Positions 55,586-64,000 of a DNA stretch of 64,000 nt are shown one piece after another; position 1 is the first letter of the stretch; each line of letters begins with the position of its first letter. This DNA is from Parazoarcus communis (GTDB taxonomy: Bacteria > Pseudomonadota > Gammaproteobacteria > Burkholderiales > Rhodocyclaceae). The stretch is taken from contig NZ_CP022187.1 in NCBI RefSeq assembly GCF_003111645.1, positions 2,604,001 to 2,668,000 on the forward strand, given 5' to 3'. The notes below the pieces were generated by a model. That model was not told where the DNA came from. It saw only the letters and a program-made list of their open reading frames with translations, and ran no database searches. The translations under genes were made by a program, and so were the position numbers.

Positions 55586-56239
55586 ATGAACTTCGAACAA
55601 GCGCGCTTCAACATGGTCGAGCAGCAGATCCGTCCCTGGGAGGTCCTGGATCAGGGTGTGCTCGACCTCCTGATGACCGTGAAGCGCGAGGAATTCGTGC
55701 CTGCGGCCTCCCGCTCGCTGGCCTTTGCCGACGTGGAAATTCCGATCGGCGCGGGTCAGGTCATGCTCAAGCCGGTGATCGAAGGCAAGATTCTGCAATC
55801 GCTCCAGCTGCATCGCTCCGACTCCGTGCTCGAGATCGGTGCCGGCTCCGGCTACTTCGCCGCCCTGCTTGCAGCCAAGACCGAATGGGTGCGCACCGTC
55901 GACATCGAACCCGAACTGGTCAAGCTCGCCCACGCCAACCTCGCCCGGAATGGCGTCGAAAACGTCATCGTCGAAGAAGGTGACGCAGCCCAGGGCTGGG
56001 CCGAGCGTGCCCCCTACGACGTGATCGTGGTTTCGGGCGGACTGCCCTTCCTGCCGCAATCGCTGCTCGCGCAGCTCAAGGTCGGTGGCCGGCTGTTTGC
56101 CTTTGTTGGCGAAGCCCCGGTCATGAAGGCCCGCCTCGTCACCTGCGAAGCCGAAGGCCGCTTCCGTACCGAAGACGTTTTTGAAACCATGGTGCCGATG
56201 CTGCGTAACGCGCAGCGTCATGACACCTTCCGCTTCTGA
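55586..56239 (+). CDS. Protein-L-isoaspartate O-methyltransferase family protein
   Basis: 217 residues from ATG at 55586, preceded by CAGGAG. N-terminal NFEQARFNMVEQQIRPWEVLD, then the SAM motif VLEIGAGSGYFAALLAAK at about residue 80. The family repairs isoaspartyl residues. This short type, next to rhodanese and tolC, is common in Betaproteobacteria, and whether it has the classical Pcm activity is not certain. The next gene starts 9 bases downstream. Confidence 0.88.
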   Translation: MNFEQARFNMVEQQIRPWEVLDQGVLDLLMTVKREEFVPAASRSLAFADVEIPIGAGQVMLKPVIEGKILQSLQLHRSDSVLEIGAGSGYFAALLAAKTEWVRTVDIEPELVKLAHANLARNGVENVIVEEGDAAQGWAERAPYDVIVVSGGLPFLPQSLLAQLKVGGRLFAFVGEAPVMKARLVTCEAEGRFRTEDVFETMVPMLRNAQRHDTFRF

Positions 56240-56248
56240 TCGACTGCC

Positions 56249-56572
56249 ATGCGTCACATTTCCCCCCTTGAACTGGCGGAATGGCTCAATGATCCGCAGC
56301 AGCCATCACCACTGCTCCTCGATGTGCGCGAGCCATGGGAGTTCGAGCTCTGTCATATCGAAGGCTCGCAGGCGATGCCGATGAACTCGGTGCCAGCCCG
56401 CAGCCAGGAGCTCGACCGCGAGCGCGAAATCGTCGTGATCTGCCATCACGGCGGACGCAGCGCGCAGGTTGCGATGTTCCTTGAGCGCCAAGGCTTCGGC
56501 AAGGTCATCAACCTTGCCGGCGGAGTGTCCGAGTGGGCTGGCCGGGTCGATCCGAAGATGCCGCAGTACTGA
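56249..56572 (+). CDS. Single-domain rhodanese
   Basis: 107 residues, one rhodanese domain: LLLDVREPWEFELCHIEGSQAMPM and the active-site loop VICHHGGRSAQVA, with the catalytic cysteine at about residue 67. It would transfer sulfane sulfur in the cytoplasm. It lies between pcm and tolC, 17 bases before tolC. Confidence 0.92.
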   Translation: MRHISPLELAEWLNDPQQPSPLLLDVREPWEFELCHIEGSQAMPMNSVPARSQELDREREIVVICHHGGRSAQVAMFLERQGFGKVINLAGGVSEWAGRVDPKMPQY

Positions 56573-56589
56573 GAACCACGGAGAATCAA

Positions 56590-57894
56590 ATGAAGCGCGC
56601 CCTGGCGATTTGCCTTTCGAGTCTGTTTGCGAGCGCAGCCTTTGCCGCCGACCTGACACAGGTCTACCGCGATGCGCTGGCAAACGACGCCAAGTTTTCC
56701 GCAGCCAGAGCACAGTTCGAGGCTGGACAGGAAAAGGTGGTCCAGGGGCGTGCGGGTCTGCTTCCCGTCATCGCAGCGTCTGCAACATCAACCTGGAACG
56801 ATGTCAGCTACCGGGCTTCAAGGGCGAGCAGCGATTACACGTATAACAGCAATGGCTACGCCGTTCAGCTGACCCAGCCGCTGTTCCGCTGGCAGAACTG
56901 GGTGCAATACAAGCAGGGCGAACTGCAGACAGCGCTCGCGGGCAGTCAGTACGGACAGGCGCGTCAGGACCTGATCCTGCGCACTGCCGAGGCCTATTTC
57001 AACGTGCTCAATGCCGAAGACACACTGGCGGCCGTGAGCCAGTTGCGCACTGCCGCCGCCGAACAGCTGGAAATTGCCAAGACCAGCTTCGAGGTCGGCA
57101 CCGTCACCATCACCGACGTGCACGAAGCGCAGTCACGCTTCGACCTCGCCTCGGCACAGGAAATCGCTGCGCGCAACGACCTCGACGTCCGTCGCGAATC
57201 GCTTGCGCAAATCATTGGCAAGGAGCCGGAGCCGCTCGCGGGCCTGCGTTCGGGCGTTGAGCTCCAGCGCCCCCAGCCCGACAACATCGGTGAGTGGGTC
57301 TCTGCCGCCGAGCAAGGCAGCTTCGGCGTTCAGGCACAGCAACTGGCGCGCGAGATTGCCACCCGCGAGGTGTCGCGGGTCAGTGGCGGACACATGCCCA
57401 CGCTCGACCTCGTCGCCACGCACAGCCTGAACAATCGCCCGTCGATCTCCTACGACCGCAGCGACACCACAACCGTCGGCCTGCAGCTCAACGTCCCCCT
57501 GTATCAGGGCGGCGGCGTGTCCTCACGCGAGCGTGAAGCTGCCGCACTCAAGCTCAAGGCGGACGCCGACCTCGAAGATGCACGCCGCAGCGCAGCGCTC
57601 GCCGCACGGCAGTCCTACCTCGGCGTGACCAGTGGCATGGCCCAGGTCCGTGCGCTCGAAGCGGCCAGACTGTCCTCAACCTCTGCGCTGGAAGCCAACA
57701 AGCTGGGATACGAAGTTGGCGTGCGGATCAACATCGACGTCCTCAACGCCCAGAGCCAGCTCGCGGATACGCTGCAGAAGCTGTCCCGTGCCCGCTACGA
57801 CACCCTCCTGGCCCAACTGCGCCTGAAAGCCGCAGCCGGCACACTTGGCGAAGAAGACGTCCTCGCCATCAACGCGCTGCTCGCCGAGCGCTGA
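56590..57894 (+). CDS. tolC: TolC-family outer-membrane channel
   Basis: 434 residues from ATG at 56590 with a signal peptide (MKRALAICLSSLFASAAFA). Two TolC repeats each carry coiled-coil helices (for example LAGSQYGQARQDLILRTAEAYFNVLNAEDTL) and outer-membrane strands. It trimerises as an export duct for RND pumps and type I systems. It may serve the RND pump encoded upstream, though on a separate transcript with pcm and rhodanese. Confidence 0.93.
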   Translation: MKRALAICLSSLFASAAFAADLTQVYRDALANDAKFSAARAQFEAGQEKVVQGRAGLLPVIAASATSTWNDVSYRASRASSDYTYNSNGYAVQLTQPLFRWQNWVQYKQGELQTALAGSQYGQARQDLILRTAEAYFNVLNAEDTLAAVSQLRTAAAEQLEIAKTSFEVGTVTITDVHEAQSRFDLASAQEIAARNDLDVRRESLAQIIGKEPEPLAGLRSGVELQRPQPDNIGEWVSAAEQGSFGVQAQQLAREIATREVSRVSGGHMPTLDLVATHSLNNRPSISYDRSDTTTVGLQLNVPLYQGGGVSSREREAAALKLKADADLEDARRSAALAARQSYLGVTSGMAQVRALEAARLSSTSALEANKLGYEVGVRINIDVLNAQSQLADTLQKLSRARYDTLLAQLRLKAAAGTLGEEDVLAINALLAER

Positions 57895-57902
57895 CCTCCG
57901 AT

Positions 57903-57935
57903 CACATCGCGCCGATATCCCGTCGGCGTGATGTG
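57903..57935 (+). terminator. Hairpin after tolC
   Basis: 13-bp arms (57903-57915 with 57923-57935, one wobble) with a 7-base loop, 9 bases after the stop. There is no U-run, so termination may be Rho-assisted. Confidence 0.5.
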
Positions 57936-58040
57936 TCTGCTTCGCTACAAATCCGCTAAGCACACCCTGCCCGACTCCGGGAAAATGCTGCCTTGCCGCC
58001 GTCACTGACGCGGTCCTTTGGTCGCCGGGAGTCACAAGCA

Positions 58041-58757
58041 ATGCAAGCCCGAATACTGATCGTCGACGACGATCCCCAGATCCGCAAACTCCTGTCCGAG
58101 TTCCTGGATGGCTACGGCTTCAGCTGCAAGCTGGCCACAGACGGTCAAGAGATGCGCCGTGTCATGGCGCACAGCGAAATCGACGTCATCATTCTCGACC
58201 TGATGCTGCCTGGCGAGAACGGACTCAGCCTGTGCCGGCAGTTGCGGGCCGACAGCCAGATCCCGATCATCATGGTGACCGCGCGCGGCGAACTGTCCGA
58301 CCGCATCGTCGGCCTCGAACTCGGCGCCGACGACTATGTCGTGAAGCCTTTTGAGCCACGCGAACTGGTGGCCCGCATCAACACCATCCTGCGTCGCACG
58401 CGCACTGCAGCGCCAGCCAGCAATGTCTCGCCGCGGAAAAAGGCCGAGGTGCGCTTTGACGGCTGGCACCTCAACCCGCTCACGCGCCTGCTCACCTCTC
58501 CTGCCCAGCTCGCGATTCCGCTGTCAAATGCGGAGTTCAGACTGCTATGGGCATTCATCGAGCGGCCGCGCTGCGTACTCAATCGGGACCAGTTGCTCGA
58601 CGCCGCCCGGGGCCGTGCGGCTGAAGCCTTTGATCGCAGCATCGACCTGCTCGTGTCGCGCCTGCGGCAGAAACTGCAGGAAGATCCGCGGCTGCCACGT
58701 CTGCTGAAGACCGTTCGCGGCGAGGGCTACCTGTTCGACGCCGAGGTTTCCCAGTGA
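58041..58757 (+). CDS. OmpR-family response regulator
   Basis: 238 residues from ATG at 58041 (MQARILIVDDDPQIRKLLSE). Receiver domain with acidic pair D10/D11, phospho-acceptor Asp53 (ILDLMLPGENG) and Lys in VVKPF; a winged-helix DNA-binding domain from about residue 135 (LSNAEFRLLWAFIERP; LLKTVRGEGYLF). It overlaps the sensor kinase gene by 4 bases. The target genes are unknown; tolC upstream is a possibility. Confidence 0.95.
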   Translation: MQARILIVDDDPQIRKLLSEFLDGYGFSCKLATDGQEMRRVMAHSEIDVIILDLMLPGENGLSLCRQLRADSQIPIIMVTARGELSDRIVGLELGADDYVVKPFEPRELVARINTILRRTRTAAPASNVSPRKKAEVRFDGWHLNPLTRLLTSPAQLAIPLSNAEFRLLWAFIERPRCVLNRDQLLDAARGRAAEAFDRSIDLLVSRLRQKLQEDPRLPRLLKTVRGEGYLFDAEVSQ

Positions 58758-59806
58758 AACGCTTCATGCCGGATACGGTGTTCGGGCGACTGTTCGGGCT
58801 GGTGGTGCTGGCGGTCCTTGCAAGCCACATCCTGGTCTTCGCAGTATTCATCAACCTCGCACCTGGCGGCCCGTCTGCGGAGCGCCCCGCGCCCCAGTCC
58901 AGCGCACTGCGTCCGGACCGAGCGCAGCCTCCTGACGGGCTTCGTCGTCCGCCGCCACCCCTGAACGGAATGCTGATCGGCCTGCTCATCCAGTTCATCG
59001 CGGTCACCGTGGCGGCGTGGTACGGAGCACGCATGCTCGCCCGACCGATCCAGCAGCTTGCATCTGCAGCGGAGAAACTGGGCGACAACCTGAGCAGCCC
59101 GCCAATCGAAGAACAGGGCCCACGGGAAGCTCGCAGCGCAAGTCGCGTGTTCAACCGCATGCAGGACAATGTCCGGGCGCAGATTGAAGCGCGCGAACGC
59201 TTTCTTGCTGCCGTGTCACATGATCTGCGCACGCCGCTCACACGCATGAAACTGAGCATCGAGTCCCTTGCCGACACTGACGTCGGCGAAAGGCTGCGCA
59301 ACGATATCGGCGAGATGACCTCGATGCTCGACGCCACCCTCAGCTACCTGCGCGGCGAAGCGCAGGACGAGGCCTGGCAACGCATCGATATCCAGTCACT
59401 GGTCGACTCCGTCGCCGAGGACGCGCAGGAGAATGGCAATCAGGTCAGCGTCATCGGACAGACAGAACCGATTGAAGGCCTGCCGCATGCGCTGCGCCGT
59501 TGCCTCGACAACCTCGTCGACAATGCGGTCCGCTACGGTGAAGCGGCGACACTGAGTCTCACCGACGGGCCGTCAAGCCTGGTCATCGAAGTCAGGGACA
59601 AGGGGCCGGGCATTCCGGAGAACCGCATCGCCCAGGTCATGGAACCCTTCGTCCGCATCGAGGACTCGCGCAACCGGAACTCGGGCGGCGTCGGGCTGGG
59701 GCTGTCGATTGCACGCGATACGGCGCATCGCAACCGCGGCGAGCTGAGCCTGCGCAATGCTCCCGGAGGCGGACTCATTGCCCGCGTCACCCTGCCACGG
59801 GACTGA
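58754..59806 (+). CDS. Membrane sensor histidine kinase
   Basis: 350 residues. Two membrane segments (about 10-32 and 72-90) flank a short Pro-rich periplasmic loop of about 40 residues. HAMP-like region, then the H-box AVSHDLRTPLTR with His156, and the ATPase domain with N-box NLVDNAVRYG, DKGPGIP and GVGLGLSIARD. The short sensory loop suggests it senses membrane state or works with a partner. It is EnvZ-like in layout. Confidence 0.94.
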   Translation: MKRFMPDTVFGRLFGLVVLAVLASHILVFAVFINLAPGGPSAERPAPQSSALRPDRAQPPDGLRRPPPPLNGMLIGLLIQFIAVTVAAWYGARMLARPIQQLASAAEKLGDNLSSPPIEEQGPREARSASRVFNRMQDNVRAQIEARERFLAAVSHDLRTPLTRMKLSIESLADTDVGERLRNDIGEMTSMLDATLSYLRGEAQDEAWQRIDIQSLVDSVAEDAQENGNQVSVIGQTEPIEGLPHALRRCLDNLVDNAVRYGEAATLSLTDGPSSLVIEVRDKGPGIPENRIAQVMEPFVRIEDSRNRNSGGVGLGLSIARDTAHRNRGELSLRNAPGGGLIARVTLPRD

Positions 59807-59827
59807 CCCCCGCCCCCCCTGCGCTGC

Positions 59828-59853
59828 GCCTCGTATCAGAACGGATACGAGGC
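59828..59853 (+). terminator. Hairpin after the kinase gene
   Basis: A perfect 10-bp stem GCCTCGTATC/GATACGAGGC with a 6-base loop, 22 bases after the stop. There is no U-run. Confidence 0.5.
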
Positions 59854-59943
59854 AGACAAACTACAGCTACATCCGGCGCATAGATTATGAAAGCGTGCGG
59901 CTCCATCTGCAGCCGCAACCTCGACCAGACAAGGAGTCACACC

Positions 59944-60639
59944 ATGACCAGCTCAATCAGTAGCAGCGGAGTGTCTTATACCAACTGGGCCAGCACCCAG
60001 AGCAGTCAGTCGATGCCCCGTCGCCCCGACGCGTCCCGGATGTCGGAAGACTTGTTCTCGAAGCTCGACACGAAAAGCCAGGGCTATCTCGAGCAAAGTG
60101 ATTTTGAACCCGCGCTGAGCGGCCTGTCGGACACCAGCGCCAGCGCCGAAGAGCTGTTCACTGCGCTCGACAGCAACGAAGACGGAAAGCTCACGCAGGA
60201 CGAACTGTCTTCGCGCCTTCAGCAACTCGGTGACCAGCTCGACAGCCAGTTCCAGCAGATGCGCATGGCGCAAAGCGGCATGGGCGCAATGGGGGGCATG
60301 CCGCCGCCGCAAGGGAGCGACGACAGTGGCCTCAGTCAGGACGAGCTCACAACCATGGCCAGCGAAGCAAGCAACAGCAAAGTCGCTTCGATGTTCTCCG
60401 CGCTCGCAACAAACTTTGATACGGCAGATGCAGACGGTGACGGGCTGGTGAGCGCAAGTGAAGCGCGCGCCTACGGACAGTCCCAGCAGGCCGGCGCCAC
60501 GTCGGACTCAGACGCAAGTGGCGGGCAATCGGTGCCGAACGAAGCGCGCCTTCTCAAGCAGATCACGGAGATGGCCGCATCCTACGGGAGCAACGCTTCG
60601 GCATCGATCAGCGGCTCACTGCTCAGCGCCAGCGCCTGA
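59944..60639 (+). CDS. EF-hand calcium-binding protein
   Basis: 231 residues from ATG at 59944, with AAGGAG upstream. Two canonical EF loops are at 76-87 (D-S-N-E-D-G-K-L-T-Q-D-E) and 162-173 (D-A-D-G-D-G-L-V-S-A-S-E). A degenerate pair is at about 42-53 (LDTKSQGYLEQSDF) and 125-135. The N-terminus is Ser/Thr-rich and there is no signal peptide, so export, if any, would be by a leaderless route. Function unknown; calcium sensing or secretion is inferred. Confidence 0.85.
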   Translation: MTSSISSSGVSYTNWASTQSSQSMPRRPDASRMSEDLFSKLDTKSQGYLEQSDFEPALSGLSDTSASAEELFTALDSNEDGKLTQDELSSRLQQLGDQLDSQFQQMRMAQSGMGAMGGMPPPQGSDDSGLSQDELTTMASEASNSKVASMFSALATNFDTADADGDGLVSASEARAYGQSQQAGATSDSDASGGQSVPNEARLLKQITEMAASYGSNASASISGSLLSASA

Positions 60640-60655
60640 CAGCAACACACTGAAG

Positions 60656-60707
60656 CCAACCCTGCGCGCTTTCAGATCTCGTCGATGACCTGAAAGCTCA
60701 GGGTTGG
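60656..60707 (+). terminator. Likely terminator of the EF-hand gene
   Basis: CCAACCCTG (60656-60664) pairs with CAGGGTTGG (60699-60707), and inner CTTTCAG/CTGAAAG extends the stem. It overlaps the 3' end of the convergent cyclase gene. Confidence 0.45.
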
Positions 60708-61586
60708 TGCAGTAAAGTCGTCGGGCGCAGCCCCAAGCCCGATCTCTCCCCGCCCATGCAGCATGCAGCTTTCGCGCTTGAGCATCACCGGCGAAACCGC
60801 GCCGGCAAAACTCACCCATGTGCCATTACTGCTGAAGTCGGTCAGCAAGCACTGACCGTTGACCCATTCGATCCGGGCGTGGCGACGTGACACCCTCGGG
60901 TCGTTGATGTTCATGCCCACTTCGTCACCACGTCCGATCACCAGCGGACCGTCCGAGGGCAACAGCTTCAAGTGCTGATCGAGCAGATTCAGATCGAGCC
61001 GCTGCAGCACTTGCGCACGCGAGCCTCCGGCAATGGTGTCGATTGATACCGTGATGGTGGACTCGGCCGTGCGGGCCCAGTCGATACGCCACACCCTGAT
61101 CGGCTCCGACTTTCCCTTGACCGTGATCCGGTCGAGGCTGCTGCATGACTGGCGCAGATGCTCGGGCAAACGACGGAACACCGGTTCGCCGATCAGGATT
61201 TCATTGGCTTCGGCCCGGTCGCTCAACCGCGACGCGACATTGACCGCGTCGCCATAGCAATCGCCATCCTGCTCGATGATCGGACCGTGTTCGATCCCGA
61301 TCTTGAAACCAAGCGGCGCATGACGAAACTGGTCGGCGTTGATGTCGTGCAGGATGTCCTTGGTGCGGATACAGGCTTCGACCGCTGCCACCGTGTCATC
61401 GAAGGTCACCAGCACGCCGTCGCCGAGGTACTTCACCATGTGTCCGCCCGCGCGCGCAAAGTGCGCGCCGAGCGTTTGCGTGCAGCGCGTCACGACATGC
61501 GTCGCGACGACGTTGCCAGCCGACTCAAACAGTCCGGTGCTACCGGTCAGGTCGGCAAACACGACAGTTTTTCCCGCTTGCTCCAC
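60672..61586 (-). CDS. Class III adenylate/guanylate cyclase with C-terminal FHA domain
   Basis: 304 residues if started at GTG 61586, chosen because GAGG lies 6 bases upstream and the catalytic domain begins at once (KTVVFADLTGSTGLFESAGN). ATG at 61700 or GTG at 61598 are alternatives without a good ribosome-binding site. The cyclase domain (about 5-165) has the metal Asp pair in FADLTGS and YLGDGVLVTF. The FHA domain (about 200-304) has VIGRGDEVGMNINDPRVSRRHARI and SSNGTWV, which bind phosphothreonine. It may make cAMP in response to a Ser/Thr kinase signal. No kinase gene is adjacent. Confidence 0.87.
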   Translation of the reverse strand: MEQAGKTVVFADLTGSTGLFESAGNVVATHVVTRCTQTLGAHFARAGGHMVKYLGDGVLVTFDDTVAAVEACIRTKDILHDINADQFRHAPLGFKIGIEHGPIIEQDGDCYGDAVNVASRLSDRAEANEILIGEPVFRRLPEHLRQSCSSLDRITVKGKSEPIRVWRIDWARTAESTITVSIDTIAGGSRAQVLQRLDLNLLDQHLKLLPSDGPLVIGRGDEVGMNINDPRVSRRHARIEWVNGQCLLTDFSSNGTWVSFAGAVSPVMLKRESCMLHGRGEIGLGAAPDDFTAPTLSFQVIDEI

Positions 61587-61734
61587 ACGCCCCCTCACTT
61601 GCCAAGAAATGATTGTGCAAGCCCGTCGTGTGACAAATTCACTTGACGGGCCAGAGATCCTAGCATTACCGGCCGTACTCGTCATCGATAATGGAAGCAT
61701 CCGGCAGATCTGAAGCGTCAGGCGCCACTCAGGA

Positions 61735-62301
61735 TCAGCGTCCGGGGCCAGGATGGCGGAAGCAATCGGTCGTGTGATCGTTCACCATGCCCACCGCCTG
61801 CATGAACGCGTAACAGATCGTCGGCCCAACAAACTTGAAACCCCTCTTGCGCAAGGCCTTGCTCATCGCTTCGCTGACCGGGGTGCTTGCCGGCACCTCC
61901 GCCAGCGACGCAAAGGCATTGACCTGCGGTTTCCCGCCGACAAACTGCCACAGCCACACGGCGGGATCGAGCCCCTCTTCCTGCATTGCCAGCCAGGCCC
62001 GAGCATTGATCGCAGCTGCCTCGATCTTGGCACGATTGCGGATGATGCCGGCGTCGGCCATCAGCGCAGCCTTCTTGCCATCATCCCAGCACGCAATCCG
62101 TACCGGATCGAAACCATCAAACACGTCCCGATAATGCGCCCGCTTCTTCAGGACCGTAATCCAGGACAACCCGGCCTGCGCGCCCTCCAGCAACAGGAAC
62201 TCGAACAGCCCCGCTGCATCGTGACGCGCCACACCCCACTCGTTATCGTGATAATCGATGTACAGCGGATCGTCCGACACCCAGGCGCAGCGGCAGTTCA
62301 T
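61735..62301 (-). CDS. tag: DNA-3-methyladenine glycosylase I
   Basis: 188 residues from ATG at 62301 (MNCRCAWVSDDPLYIDYHDN). HDNEWGV and the helical core LSWITVLKKRAHYRDVF match Tag. Zinc ligands are two N-terminal residues (Cys and His) and the C-terminal HTTDC. It removes 3-methyladenine from DNA. It overlaps the PRPP-synthase-like gene by 4 bases, an odd partner suggesting operon membership by chance or shared control. Confidence 0.94.
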   Translation of the reverse strand: MNCRCAWVSDDPLYIDYHDNEWGVARHDAAGLFEFLLLEGAQAGLSWITVLKKRAHYRDVFDGFDPVRIACWDDGKKAALMADAGIIRNRAKIEAAAINARAWLAMQEEGLDPAVWLWQFVGGKPQVNAFASLAEVPASTPVSEAMSKALRKRGFKFVGPTICYAFMQAVGMVNDHTTDCFRHPGPGR

Positions 62302-63179
62302 TTCAGACTCCGCAATGCCTGCGCCAGCATGGGTGCCACACCGACCGCATTGCTGGGATGCGCGATACAGTCGGTGCTCCACACCGCCCCCACCCCGGCG
62401 GCCTGCACTGTCTGCAGTGCATTGTCGGCAAACAGGGCATGGGTCACGGCGACGTCGACCGATGCCGCGCCGGCCGCCAGCAGCTGCTTGGCCGCAACGG
62501 CCAGGGTATGTCCGCTGCTGGCCACATCGTCGATCAGGACCACCTGCCGCCCGGCAAATGCCATTTCCGGCAGGGTGACATGCACCTCGCGATCACCATG
62601 GCGCTGCTTGCTGCACACGCCATGGTCGAAAGCATGCGCCTGCGCCGCGGCAGCCACCCACTGAGCGGCCTCTGCATCGGGTCCAAGCAACAGCGCTGCG
62701 GGGCGCCTGGCCGCGATCAACTCCGCCAGCAAGGGGGCGGCAGACAAGGCCAGGGCCTGCGCGACGGGAACCGCCTCGGACAAGCGACTGATACGGTGCA
62801 GATGCGGGTCGACGGTGAGCACGGCATCGAACAGCGAAGCCAGAAACTCTCCGACAACGCGCTGGCTGACCACTTCACCGGGCGCAAACGCGATGTCCTG
62901 CCGCATGTAGCCGAGATAGGGCGCGATGAGCACCAGTTGGCCGGCACCCAGGGTGCGCGCCGTGCGCGCGCACAGCAGCAGTTCGACCAGTTTCTCGTTC
63001 GGATGGTCGAGACCGCGCAGTATCGCCACGCGCGCCGGCACCGCCGACGGCAGGCGCAGCTTCAGCTCGCCATCGGGGAAGCGGTGGCGCACCACCCGTT
63101 CGCAGGGCACGCCCGCGGCCTCCGCGATCCGTGCGGCCAGAGGCGCCTCGTCTTCGAAGCACAGCAACAGATCAATCAT
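62298..63179 (-). CDS. Ribose-phosphate pyrophosphokinase-like protein
   Basis: 293 residues from ATG at 63179 (MIDLLLCFEDEAPLAARIAE). PRPP-synthase motifs are retained: HRFPDGELKLRLP near residue 33, APYLGYMRQDIAFAPGEVVSQ, VDPHLHRI, the flexible-loop KQRHGDREV, and VVLIDDVASSGHTL near residue 207. Sequence differs from the main prs (TVDLH and DTGGT are altered), closer to archaeal-type enzymes. It should make or use PRPP. It lies 2 bases after the phosphorylase gene, suggesting a ribose/nucleotide salvage unit. Confidence 0.85.
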   Translation of the reverse strand: MIDLLLCFEDEAPLAARIAEAAGVPCERVVRHRFPDGELKLRLPSAVPARVAILRGLDHPNEKLVELLLCARTARTLGAGQLVLIAPYLGYMRQDIAFAPGEVVSQRVVGEFLASLFDAVLTVDPHLHRISRLSEAVPVAQALALSAAPLLAELIAARRPAALLLGPDAEAAQWVAAAAQAHAFDHGVCSKQRHGDREVHVTLPEMAFAGRQVVLIDDVASSGHTLAVAAKQLLAAGAASVDVAVTHALFADNALQTVQAAGVGAVWSTDCIAHPSNAVGVAPMLAQALRSLK

Positions 63180-63181
63180 GC

Positions 63182-64000
63182 TCAGAACTCCACGAAGCGA
63201 TGCGGAACATCGTCCGCCGAACCCAGCGTATAGCCAGAACTGCGCGCGCAAGCCTGGCGCGCAAACTCGAGATCGGACGGAAAGTCCGCATACACCCGGA
63301 ACAATGCCTGCCCCTTGGCGACGCGCTCGCCGAGCTTGTGAAACAGATCCACGCCCGCGCCCTGCACCTTCGGCGCACCTGCCACCCGCGCAATGCGCGC
63401 GATCTGCAGATTGTCGATACCGGTAATCACGCCATCCGTCTCGGCCAGCACGTCGAAGCTCAGGCTGCCACAGTCGGGATGCTCCTGACGGAAGGGCTTG
63501 GCGCCCTGGGCATCGATGATGGCCTGCATCTTCGCCAGCGCGCGGCCCGAATCCAGGATGTCGCGCGCGATCGCGAAGCCTTCACCGCCCCGCACATCGG
63601 GATCGAACTCCAGCATCCGGCCGGCGAGGCGCAAGGCTTTCTGTCGCAGATCGTTGGGGGCGGCGGGATCATTCTCCAGCACCTGCATCACGTCACGCGC
63701 CTCCAGCGCAGGCCCGATGCCATTGCCGATCGGCTGGCGGCCATCGGTTATCACCACGTCGAGCGTGAGATTGATGCGCCCGGCGACGAACTCGAACAGC
63801 TTGCGCAGGCGCTGAGCCTCGGGCATGGACCTGACTTTTGCAGTCGGGCCGACCGGGATGTCGAGTATCAGGTGGGAAGAGCCGGCGGCGATCTTCTTCG
63901 ACAGGATGGAGGCCACCATCTGGCCGGGCGAGTCGATCGACAGCGGACGCTCAACCGAAATCAGGACATCGTCGGCCGGCGACAGGTGTGCGGTGCCCCC
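63182..64000 (-). CDS. Thymidine/AMP phosphorylase family protein, C-terminal part (truncated by window edge)
   Basis: The frame is open to the right edge; 272 residues to the stop at 63182 are seen. [40 protein letters not shown] and [12 protein letters not shown] belong to the nucleoside-phosphorylase (deoA/AMP phosphorylase) fold. The C-terminal domain has [20 protein letters not shown] and the terminal barrel region. It splits nucleosides or NMPs with phosphate to ribose (1,5-bis)phosphate. The pairing with a PRPP-synthase-like gene points to the AMP-phosphorylase-like branch rather than plain thymidine phosphorylase. Confidence 0.87.
   Translation of the reverse strand, partial: GGTAHLSPADDVLISVERPLSIDSPGQMVASILSKKIAAGSSHLILDIPVGPTAKVRSMPEAQRLRKLFEFVAGRINLTLDVVITDGRQPIGNGIGPALEARDVMQVLENDPAAPNDLRQKALRLAGRMLEFDPDVRGGEGFAIARDILDSGRALAKMQAIIDAQGAKPFRQEHPDCGSLSFDVLAETDGVITGIDNLQIARIARVAGAPKVQGAGVDLFHKLGERVAKGQALFRVYADFPSDLEFARQACARSSGYTLGSADDVPHRFVEF

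Overview
The window looks like the chromosome of a GC-rich betaproteobacterium of the Rhodocyclales, close to Azoarcus, Thauera or Zoogloea. The evidence is the tRNA-Tyr/Gly/Thr-tuf-tRNA-Trp-secE-nusG-rplKAJL-rpoB order, the PEP-CTERM surface-protein system with a PrsT-type TPR protein, CysB-linked sulfate assimilation with a DUF934 gene, and an oxygen-independent cobalamin pathway. I see no phage, IS element, CRISPR array or plasmid gene. The window is core metabolism plus lineage-specific surface and regulatory genes.

Layout. 1-6129 (minus strand): the translation/transcription block, from a sigma70 promoter at 6146-6174 through four tRNAs, tuf, secE, nusG, rplK, rplA, rplJ and rplL into a truncated rpoB. 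6304-17439: a LysE-type exporter, an Atm1-type ABC exporter, a PEP-CTERM protein with a sigma54-type promoter, the 935-residue TPR protein PrsT, a Kef-type antiporter, an amino-acid binding protein coupled to an asparaginase, and cysB. 17621-23412: cysI-DUF934-cysH-(35-codon ORF)-cysD-cysN. This is sulfate reduction through APS; the cysD-cysN gap carries a perfect 10-copy heptamer repeat and two stem-loops with related loops. 23677-26499: cobD-cobC-btuF. 26492-31007: an acyl-amino-acid synthase joined to a PilZ-like domain, an M48 peptidase and an RhlE helicase.

31081-41549: bluB divergent from a cobalamin-riboswitch-controlled operon (cbiM-like permease, cobM, cbiX, cobH, cbiD, fused cobL, cobI, cbiG split into two genes, cobJ, a small ferredoxin). 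A 230-bp nested palindrome interrupts the operon. 41643-49733: acetyl-CoA hydrolase/transferase, a second PEP-CTERM protein, a type IV pilin under a sigma54-type promoter with a convergent TPR/membrane glycosyltransferase-like gene, an alpha-carbonic-anhydrase-like protein that has lost a zinc ligand, and a MocR regulator. 49887-57894: a lipoprotein, a tetR-RND efflux operon, and pcm-rhodanese-tolC. 58041-64000: a two-component pair, an EF-hand protein, an FHA-linked nucleotide cyclase, tag, a PRPP-synthase-like gene and the end of a thymidine/AMP phosphorylase gene.

Together the genes supply sulfide for cysteine, siroheme-type chemistry and corrin synthesis, and the surface functions of flocculating or biofilm-forming Rhodocyclales (PEP-CTERM proteins, pili, a c-di-GMP-type receptor domain). 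The most unusual items are the stem-loop elements with related loops, the predicted inactive carbonic anhydrase, the shared sigma54-type logic at a PEP-CTERM gene and at pilA, and the split CbiG.
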